The notes beneath the pieces were generated by a model that was given only the letters and a program-made list of their open reading frames with translations, ran no database searches and was not told the DNA's origin. The position numbers and the translations under genes are program-made. A stretch of 5,103 nt of DNA from positions 1 to 5,103 of the forward strand of contig JAGXNZ010000410.1 of the NCBI GenBank assembly GCA_019894655.1, written 5' to 3'. This document shows, one piece after another, positions 1 to 4,414 of the stretch (the first letter of the stretch is position 1; every line of letters starts with the position of its first letter). Source of the DNA: Promethearchaeota archaeon. Lineage in GTDB: Archaea > Asgardarchaeota > Lokiarchaeia > Sigynarchaeales > SOKP01.

Positions 1-314
1 ATTCTGATAAATTGAGCGCTTTAATTTATGAAAAAGGTCATAGCGTTTTAAAAAAAGGAGATATACATGTTATTGTAATTAAAGATGAATGTATCCAAAA
101 ATATAATCAAAGAAACACGCTGGAAATGAGGTATGTAGATGAGGGATTATGTACCAACTGTGGTATATGCTACACTCAATTTTTCTGTCCTGCGTTAAAT
201 AAAAAAGACGATAGGGCCCATATCAATTCAAATGAATGCTTAGGGTGTGGCATCTGTGAAGAAATATGTCCAAACAATGCAATATTGGGGGGAGATAACA
301 ACGAATACCAATAA
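1..314 (+). CDS. iorA: Indolepyruvate:ferredoxin oxidoreductase alpha subunit, C-terminal fragment (5' end outside window)
   Basis: The frame is open from base 3 to the TAA at 312-314, so this is the last ~103 codons of a longer gene. Only the C-terminal ferredoxin domain is visible. The first cluster motif, CTNCGICYTQFFCP (bases 150-191), has the pattern CX2CX2CX5CP. The second, CLGCGICEEICP (237-272), is a canonical CX2CX2CX3CP. This pair, one with a stretched last spacing, is typical of the end of IorA, where two 4Fe-4S clusters pass electrons from the thiamine-diphosphate site (upstream, not seen) to external ferredoxin. The complex oxidises indolepyruvate and other aryl pyruvates to aryl-acetyl-CoA in the cytoplasm. 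The overlapping iorB gene directly downstream confirms the call. A TTG at base 12 is an internal leucine, not a start. A stand-alone ferredoxin is unlikely because the frame continues upstream and iorB follows. Confidence 0.9.
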   Translation, partial: SDKLSALIYEKGHSVLKKGDIHVIVIKDECIQKYNQRNTLEMRYVDEGLCTNCGICYTQFFCPALNKKDDRAHINSNECLGCGICEEICPNNAILGGDNNEYQ

Positions 315-879
315 CTTTACAATCGTAATTACGGGTTTAGGTGGACAAGGTTTAATTAGGTTCTTACAAATTTTAGGATATAGTTTAATGCGAAAAGGAT
401 ATAAGGTAATTACTTCCGAAAAACACGGTTTAAGTCAGAGGGGAGGTAAGGTAACCTGCTTCCTTCGTTTTGGTAATAAGATCACATCCCCAATACCTAT
501 TATAGGTTCAGTAGATATGATAATTGCAACCGAAAAGGCTTGTATTCTTGATGTATTAGAATTTGCAAAACTTGATCGAAGTTCGAAGTTAATAGTTGCA
601 ACTTACGAGAAAGAATCTCAAAGTAGTGAATACCCTTCTGAGGAATATTTATCAATAATCCTAAATGAGAATTCAGATAATGTCTGCATTGTTCCAGTAA
701 TGCAAATTGTTGATAAATTTAAGAATCTTAAAATCATAAATACGGTTATATTAGGGTATATCGTAAGATTCTTACCTATAGCTGAAGATGATTTATTAGC
801 ATCAATAAATCAGCATTTTAAGGGAAAATTTTTAGAATTAAATCAAAAAGCGTTTGAAGAAGGAAGAGATTTACACTAA
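277..879 (+). CDS. iorB: Indolepyruvate:ferredoxin oxidoreductase beta subunit
   Basis: This is the second subunit of the aryl-pyruvate oxidoreductase, the pyruvate/ketoisovalerate oxidoreductase gamma-type domain that pairs with IorA. From ATG 277 it is 200 residues, close to the usual length of about 190-200. Landmarks are the hydrophobic strand and glycine loop ITGLGGQG (residues ~18-25) and the family signature HGLSQRGG (bases 424-447). The start is uncertain. ATG 277 overlaps iorA by 38 bp and has no clear ribosome site in front of it. A GTG at 247 would overlap even more. A G-rich Shine-Dalgarno-like run at 287-294 is well placed for an ACG at 301, which would give a 192-residue protein beginning a few residues before the first strand, as in typical family members. 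There is no ATG, GTG or TTG in frame between 280 and 322. Co-transcription and translational coupling with iorA are likely. The U-rich tract 11 bp after the stop suggests the operon ends here. Confidence 0.9.
   Translation: MQYWGEITTNTNNFTIVITGLGGQGLIRFLQILGYSLMRKGYKVITSEKHGLSQRGGKVTCFLRFGNKITSPIPIIGSVDMIIATEKACILDVLEFAKLDRSSKLIVATYEKESQSSEYPSEEYLSIILNENSDNVCIVPVMQIVDKFKNLKIINTVILGYIVRFLPIAEDDLLASINQHFKGKFLELNQKAFEEGRDLH
287..294 (+). promoter_or_regulatory. G-rich Shine-Dalgarno-like run inside the iorA/iorB junction
   Basis: GGGGGGAG lies 6 bp before the ACG codon at 301 and downstream of the first in-frame ATG (277). Its position fits initiation at 301 rather than 277, but the same bases also encode Gly-Gly-Asp of iorA, so the match may be accidental. 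Confidence 0.35.
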
Positions 880-889
880 AAATGCATAC

Positions 890-899
890 TTTTTATTTT
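890..899 (+). terminator. U-rich tract after iorB
   Basis: TTTTTATTTT begins 11 bp after the iorB stop with no strong GC hairpin in front of it. This matches the archaeal style of intrinsic termination at oligo-U. It also overlaps the last codon of the converging small gene, so the two transcription units would end against each other. Confidence 0.4.
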
Positions 900-1065
900 A
901 CATTTCATCACGAGCAGCATACATGTGGTAATTTTTAAGATATTTTTTATTTTCTTTAATTTCTACTACGATTTCTTTAAAAATTCCTTTATAATATTCT
1001 TTAGGACTCTTTGCTAGCATCCCTATATTTTCATCTAGCCAAATCCTTTTTTTCAACACTTTCAT
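898..1065 (-). CDS. Small uncharacterised protein, 55 residues
   Basis: ATG at 1065-1063 runs to TAA at 900-898. The start is fixed by a perfect AGGAGGT seven bases upstream and by an in-frame stop at 1080-1078, just before that site. The product starts MKVLKKRIWLDENIG, is rich in lysine (11 of 55) with interspersed glutamates, and ends in AARDEM. Residues ~22-44 are likely an amphipathic charged helix. There is no membrane segment, cysteine or signal peptide, so a small cytosolic protein is expected. I do not recognise a family. It converges on iorB, ending 18 bp from that gene's stop, so it is probably monocistronic. A TATA-like ATTATAAAT (1094-1086 on the minus strand) sits so close to the ribosome site that it would start transcription near the ATG, so the real promoter may lie further upstream. 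The strong ribosome site is the main evidence that it is real. Confidence 0.6.
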   Translation of the reverse strand: MKVLKKRIWLDENIGMLAKSPKEYYKGIFKEIVVEIKENKKYLKNYHMYAARDEM

Positions 1066-1072
1066 TTCTATT

Positions 1073-1079
1073 ACCTCCT
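1073..1079 (-). promoter_or_regulatory. Perfect Shine-Dalgarno site of the 55-residue gene
   Basis: AGGAGGT on the minus strand, with a 7-bp spacer to the ATG at 1065. It is the strongest ribosome-binding site in the window and decides this start. Confidence 0.65.
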
Positions 1080-1180
1080 AAAAAGATTTATAATCGATTT
1101 TTTCGTACGTACCTAATTATCACTATCAATAGGCATTATTAAAAGGAATATGGTAAATTTATGAACTATTATCATGAAGA

Positions 1181-1214
1181 AAATGGATTTTAATTCGAAT
1201 CCATTTCGTTTTTT
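1181..1214 (+). terminator. 9-bp hairpin followed by six T's
   Basis: AAATGGATT (1181-1189) pairs perfectly with AATCCATTT (1198-1206) around an 8-base loop. After two bases, TTTTTT follows at 1209-1214. This is the layout of an intrinsic terminator on the + strand, although the stem is AT-rich. No + strand gene ends just upstream, since iorB ends 300 bp earlier. It would therefore terminate read-through or an unseen short transcript, or it may be a chance fold in AT-rich DNA. Confidence 0.35.
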
Positions 1215-1255
1215 ATGAATTGGAATATATTTATTACCGAATTTCTGTTTGAGGT

Positions 1256-1378
1256 TTAAATTTTTTTAGTTAACGATTCACAGCTTTTATGGATTACATT
1301 TAAAATAAAATAGTTATAATCTGATTCTTCAAAAGGTTCTCGGAACATGTTCACAACTAAAATTATATGATCTTCCAT
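1256..1378 (-). CDS. Doubtful 40-residue open frame
   Basis: ATG at 1378 to TAA at 1258-1256 encodes 40 residues beginning MEDHIILVVNMFREP and ending LTKKI. The composition is protein-like (hydrophobic strand at residues 5-9, charged C-terminus), but no ribosome site precedes the ATG and no family is recognised. An AT-rich box (minus strand, centred near 1404) lies about 26 bp upstream, where a TATA box would sit for a leaderless message. Such boxes are common in DNA this AT-rich. It may be a tiny gene, a remnant of a longer one, or chance. An upstream in-frame stop at 1399-1397 excludes a longer form. Confidence 0.2.
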   Translation of the reverse strand: MEDHIILVVNMFREPFEESDYNYFILNVIHKSCESLTKKI

Positions 1379-1392
1379 TTTTATCTGAAGTA

Positions 1393-1409
1393 GAAATTAA
1401 AATTTATTA
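1393..1409 (+). promoter_or_regulatory. Possible TATA-box region for the hemerythrin gene
   Basis: AAATTAAAATTTATTA lies 16-32 bp before ATG 1425. That suits an archaeal TATA element driving a leaderless or near-leaderless transcript, which would fit the absence of a good ribosome site. The sequence is nearly symmetric and could also serve the opposite strand. The evidence is base composition and spacing only. Confidence 0.25.
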
Positions 1410-1424
1410 TTGTAGTTGAGAAAA

Positions 1425-2207
1425 ATGAGTGTAGAAGCGTATCTTAACAAAGGGATAAAAGAAATTATTACAGAAATTCCTGAAGTTGAGGAAATTTTAG
1501 ACGAATTTGAGATTGGTTGTGGTACTTGCGGTGAAGGTTTATGTTTATTAAAAGATATCGTAGAAATTCATTATATAGATGAGGACATGGAAGCAGAGCT
1601 GATGGCGAGAATTTCACATGCTATCTTTCCAGATAAGGCTATTGAATTCCCTAAGAGAAAAAGAAAAAAGAAAGGTCCAAGAGAAATTAACTATTCACCA
1701 CCAATGAAAAAAATGGTATTTGAACATGTCTTGATTAAAAGATGGTTGGCACTGCTACCTAAAGTAATTGATAACTTAGACTTAGAAACCGAGGAAGGTT
1801 TACAGCTTATTAACAATGGAATAGATTTTATTAGCAATTTCGCAGACAAATATCATCACGCAAAGGAGGAAGACGAGACATTTAAATATTTTGACGAGAA
1901 TTTTGACATGATTAAGGTTATAAAAAACGATCACATAAAAGTACGAGGACATGTGAAATTGATGATCGAAGCGATTGCAAATAAAGACAAAAAAACCCTT
2001 GCGCAGCATCTGACATCATATAGTAAGATTTTACCAGAGCATATCAAAAAGGAAGACGAAATTCTTTTTCCTTGGATGGACAGGAACCTCACTACGAATC
2101 AAATAGGTCAATTATATTCTAGATTTAACGAGATTGACGAAGAATACGGAGATGCCCCCGAAAGACATAGAATTTTTATCGAAGAATTAGAAAGTAAATT
2201 TTGTTAA
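1425..2207 (+). CDS. Hemerythrin-domain di-iron protein with N-terminal DUF1858/ScdA_N-like cysteine domain
   Basis: 260 residues from ATG 1425. An in-frame TTG at 1416 is possible, but the ATG gives the natural start MSVEAYLNKG. Residues ~8-65 resemble the DUF1858/ScdA_N type domain: a helix with IPEVEEILDEF, then cysteines C32, C35 and C40 in GCGTCGEGLC. A strongly basic linker KRKRKKK (77-83) leads to a four-helix hemerythrin-like bundle (~95-218). Candidate iron ligands are H101, H144 or H145 with E148/E149 (HHAKEED), H170 or H176, and H206 with E210/D211 (HIKKEDEILFPW). Known relatives bind O2 or NO at a di-iron site; the ScdA/YtfE/RIC branch helps repair Fe-S clusters after oxidative or nitrosative damage. 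Which applies here cannot be told. No signal peptide is seen, so it is probably cytosolic. In an anaerobe with oxygen-sensitive enzymes such as IorAB, an O2/NO defence role is a reasonable inference. It is probably transcribed alone: T6 follows the stop by 3 bp and the next gene converges. Confidence 0.88.
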   Translation: MSVEAYLNKGIKEIITEIPEVEEILDEFEIGCGTCGEGLCLLKDIVEIHYIDEDMEAELMARISHAIFPDKAIEFPKRKRKKKGPREINYSPPMKKMVFEHVLIKRWLALLPKVIDNLDLETEEGLQLINNGIDFISNFADKYHHAKEEDETFKYFDENFDMIKVIKNDHIKVRGHVKLMIEAIANKDKKTLAQHLTSYSKILPEHIKKEDEILFPWMDRNLTTNQIGQLYSRFNEIDEEYGDAPERHRIFIEELESKFC

Positions 2208-2210
2208 ACA

Positions 2211-2216
2211 TTTTTT
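2211..2216 (+). terminator. T6 tract right after the hemerythrin stop
   Basis: TTTTTT begins 3 bp after the TAA at 2205-2207, without a hairpin before it, as in archaeal oligo-U termination. The inverted repeat at 2234-2271 lies downstream and might assist. Confidence 0.4.
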
Positions 2217-2233
2217 GTTAATTCTATTTAATC

Positions 2234-2271
2234 AATGTGGTTATTTATTATATCTTATCATTAACCACATT
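2234..2271. repeat. Perfect 10-bp inverted repeat at the convergent gene ends
   Basis: AATGTGGTTA (2234-2243) and TAACCACATT (2262-2271) are exact reverse complements around an 18-base AT-rich loop. The left arm contains the GNAT stop codon (2241-2243) and the right arm lies inside its last codons. No T-tract follows on either strand, so a 3'-end stabilising or processing hairpin is as likely as a terminator. Confidence 0.5.
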
Positions 2272-2858
2272 TCGTTATCGAATTGAGGTAAAGAGATATG
2301 TTCAACAATTTCAAATCCAAAGTGTTCGTATAAAGCTAAATTTCTTTCAGGGGATTCTAAATAGCAGGGTAAATTATTTTCATCTAGTAGGGCAAACATG
2401 GGTTTTAATAATCTGCTAGCATAACCATTTCCTTTATAGTTGGGATCTATAGCAATATTATATAGATACATGTGGGGAAAATTAGCATGCTGTTTATGTT
2501 TTTTACTAGCTAAGCTGCTATATCGCAATAAACTTCTTCGGCCTTCATTCCCTGCTCTAAAAAAGACGGAAAGAGCTCCAAATCGTATATATTGCCAATT
2601 CGATAGTTTTACCTTATCGTGAGGTAACCACGCGGCAACTCCCTCAATAAGATTAGTTGGAGCGTAGACCCAACCAAATTTTACAGAGATTTGAAATGTT
2701 AAATTCATTAATTTTGTTAAATATTTCATATGTTTAGAGGGATTCTTAGAGGGATTAGAAAAGTCGTCAGCGTCAAAATATGCTTTCGCAGCAACTTTTC
2801 CTGCTAAGTGAATATTATTTGTATCCATTCTAAATAGATTCTCAAGGGTGTCAAACAC
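2241..2858 (-). CDS. GNAT-family N-acetyltransferase
   Basis: 205 residues, normal for a single-domain GNAT. It transfers an acetyl group from acetyl-CoA to an amine; the substrate cannot be read from sequence. The acetyl-CoA-binding motif A lies at ~133-151 (NIAIDPNYKGNGYASRLL). The loop has G143 and G145, but asparagine 140 stands where Q/R is usual. A later block, NLALYEHFGFEIVE (173-186), is the typical C-terminal strand-helix with an N...Y...FGF signature. Residues 64-79 (VYAPTNLIEGVAAWLP) match the central strands before motif A. The start is taken as GTG 2858 because residues 4-16 read like the first GNAT strand and helix. The internal ATG at 2828 would remove that strand, and an in-frame TAA at 2876-2874 blocks extension. 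Neither start has a clear ribosome site. It lies downstream of the MFS gene on the same strand after 149 bp, with its own TATA-like box, so a shared operon is doubtful. It is probably cytosolic. Confidence 0.87.
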   Translation of the reverse strand: MFDTLENLFRMDTNNIHLAGKVAAKAYFDADDFSNPSKNPSKHMKYLTKLMNLTFQISVKFGWVYAPTNLIEGVAAWLPHDKVKLSNWQYIRFGALSVFFRAGNEGRRSLLRYSSLASKKHKQHANFPHMYLYNIAIDPNYKGNGYASRLLKPMFALLDENNLPCYLESPERNLALYEHFGFEIVEHISLPQFDNEMWLMIRYNK

Positions 2859-2939
2859 GCTTTGAATAATTTTTTATTATTCTTAATTTCTTCTGAAATG
2901 AGTTTTGAAATTCTCTTTGAATTTTGTATACCAAAAATT

Positions 2940-2949
2940 ATTTTATAAG
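2940..2949 (-). promoter_or_regulatory. TATA-box-like element upstream of the GNAT gene
   Basis: CTTATAAAAT on the minus strand closely resembles an archaeal TATA box. Transcription would start near 2919, giving a leader of about 60 bases before GTG 2858. It lies in the 149-bp gap after the MFS stop and suggests separate transcription of the GNAT gene. Confidence 0.35.
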
Positions 2950-3007
2950 TATTATTGCTTCAAAAACGAGATGCTCAGTTGAACATACAGTATAATTCTC
3001 TGAAATT

Positions 3008-4282
3008 TCATCTCTCTTTAATTTTTATATTTCGAGAGAGGTAGAGTAGGGGTATAAAGACAATTACTCCAAGGATTGTAAGGAACACAAAAACTCCATA
3101 AATGTTGATTTCGGCAATAAAACCCGCAGCAATAGGAGTTAACCCAAAGCCAATTCCCTTTAATACTTCATTTATCGTAGAATATTTTTTGGTATAATTC
3201 GCAGCACCGTAATCAATCATAATTTTCAGCGAAGTCCCTTGAATTAATCCTATAAAAAGGCCAATAGAGGCAGTTATTATTGAAATATATAGTAGATTTT
3301 GGACTAATATAATTAATATGGAGCTAAAAACGATCATTATAAGGCTAGCGAATACCGAGATTTTTCTGGAATTGATCTTCATCGAATTACTCCATGTTAA
3401 TCCCAATAACTGACCAACTTGGATTGAGAGTTGAATGAGATATGTAAAATACGAAGGGGAGTCTGTTATTTTTAGAAAAACGGGATAACTAAACCGGAAC
3501 ATGGATTTTGATGCTGCATATGCTACTATCGCTATCCATGAAAATAAAATAGGATAAGCAATCATTTTATTGTTAGAATTTTGTAGATCTTGAGGTTTTA
3601 TATTCCTCTTCAGTTTCGGGTCATTATTTTTGTTTATGAAATTACTATCTACATGGTTTAATTCTGACTCCTTTTTAAGGAATAGACTAAAGAGAGGTAG
3701 TGAGAATGAAAGTATAAAGGCGAAGGTCATAGCGAAATATTCGTCCAAAGCGAAAGCCCAAAAGAAACCAACCAAAAGACCAAAAATAAAACCTAAATTC
3801 CATGAGAAATTAAATTGTCTGAAATTTTTATTAGATTTAGCATCACTACTGACGCTTTGCCACCTACTTAACAAGTTATAACAATTAGGCCAAAATACTC
3901 CAAGTAATAATCCGTTTATAACTCGAATAATAATGAGATATACTGGTTCAAAATAAATTATCTGAGCACCCACCAAAATCGGAGTACAAATCGCGGATAC
4001 CATAATTGAATTACGAATTCCAAGTTTTAAGGTGATAAAGTGACCAATTATAGGCCCGAAAATATACGCAATTAAAGGTGCAGAACTTATTATTCCTAGC
4101 ATACTCTCGCTTATATCTTGATAGAAATAGATGTAATTTTGAAAAGCTCTTTCAAAAATAGATATAAAAAATAATCGGCAAAAAGCTAATATAAAAATGG
4201 GCCAAGCACGGTAAGAGAATAGATTATCGCATTTATCTGTGTCACCATAATGTAAAGCAGGTGTATCTTCTGTACTCCCCAA
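3008..4282 (-). CDS. Major facilitator superfamily transporter, 12 membrane helices
   Basis: 424 residues, standard MFS size. About twelve hydrophobic helices are visible: ~27-44, 62-82, 91-110, 114-135, 159-178, 184-202, then a polar asparagine/lysine-rich central loop (203-239), and 241-260, 277-296, 308-327, 329-350, 372-390 and 395-415. The loop between helices 2 and 3 (residues 76-93, with G76, G80, G88 and R90) is a degenerate motif A. R120 followed by NGLLLGVFWP in helix 4 is also family-typical. It acts in the cytoplasmic membrane as a proton- or solute-coupled secondary carrier. The substrate is unknown; drug efflux, sugar and metabolite carriers all have this fold. The start is TTG 4282, supported by AAGGA 7 bp upstream and an in-frame stop at 4303-4301. 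The next methionine (residue 61) would delete helix 1. It diverges from the repeat-protein gene across 132 bp, so that gap probably carries promoters for both. Confidence 0.9.
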   Translation of the reverse strand: MGSTEDTPALHYGDTDKCDNLFSYRAWPIFILAFCRLFFISIFERAFQNYIYFYQDISESMLGIISSAPLIAYIFGPIIGHFITLKLGIRNSIMVSAICTPILVGAQIIYFEPVYLIIIRVINGLLLGVFWPNCYNLLSRWQSVSSDAKSNKNFRQFNFSWNLGFIFGLLVGFFWAFALDEYFAMTFAFILSFSLPLFSLFLKKESELNHVDSNFINKNNDPKLKRNIKPQDLQNSNNKMIAYPILFSWIAIVAYAASKSMFRFSYPVFLKITDSPSYFTYLIQLSIQVGQLLGLTWSNSMKINSRKISVFASLIMIVFSSILIILVQNLLYISIITASIGLFIGLIQGTSLKIMIDYGAANYTKKYSTINEVLKGIGFGLTPIAAGFIAEINIYGVFVFLTILGVIVFIPLLYLSRNIKIKER

Positions 4283-4414
4283 TTTTGTTTCCTTAATCTT
4301 TTATTGAGAAATAGAACGGTGGATATCTCAAATACTTTTTAGTTTTGTAAAAATTTATTAACAAGATGTTACATAATTTATCTGAAAGTTATTCATATTT
4401 TCATGGGATTAAAA
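4283..4414. promoter_or_regulatory. Divergent promoter region between the MFS and repeat-protein genes
   Basis: This 132-bp AT-rich gap separates two outward-facing genes. On the + strand, ACATAATTTAT (4371-4381) is TATA-like and lies ~26 bp before ATG 4403. On the minus strand, TTAATAAATTTTTA (about 4361-4348) could drive the MFS gene with a leader of ~50 bases. A GATATC palindrome occurs near 4322-4327. No operator with strong symmetry is obvious. Confidence 0.3.
4290..4294 (-). promoter_or_regulatory. Shine-Dalgarno site deciding the TTG start of the MFS gene
   Basis: AAGGA on the minus strand with a 7-bp spacer to TTG 4282. No ATG or GTG in frame lies between this site and the preceding stop codon. 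Confidence 0.5.

Larger units (their letters stand above)
1081..1424. other. AT-rich intergenic stretch without a convincing gene
   Basis: Between the small minus-strand gene and the hemerythrin gene I see only short + strand frames (10-13 codons, no ribosome sites) and one doubtful 40-codon minus-strand frame. Other contents are the 8-bp palindrome GTACGTAC at 1105-1112, a hairpin with T-tract at 1181-1214 and AT-rich TATA-like sequence at about 1393-1409. No tRNA, IS end or CRISPR repeat was seen. Confidence 0.6.

Noticed and set aside
12..14. TTG as the start of a 100-residue ferredoxin
   Set aside because: The frame is open to the window edge and the sequence matches the end of IorA next to iorB, so the TTG is internal.
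1416..1418. TTG start for the hemerythrin protein
   Set aside because: ATG three codons later gives the more natural N-terminus, and no ribosome site favours the TTG.
1800..2009. Minus-strand 69-codon frame
   Set aside because: Antisense to the iron-ligand part of the hemerythrin gene; no independent signals.
2237..2622. Two + strand 60-codon frames
   Set aside because: Both are antisense to the GNAT gene, whose motif A and C-terminal motif are clear.
2949..3011. 19-codon minus-strand frame starting with ATG at the MFS stop
   Set aside because: Very short, with no support beyond a purine-rich upstream sequence that belongs to the MFS coding end.
3630..3881. + strand 83-codon lysine/serine-rich frame
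   Set aside because: Antisense to the middle of the MFS transporter (helices 4-6 and the central loop).
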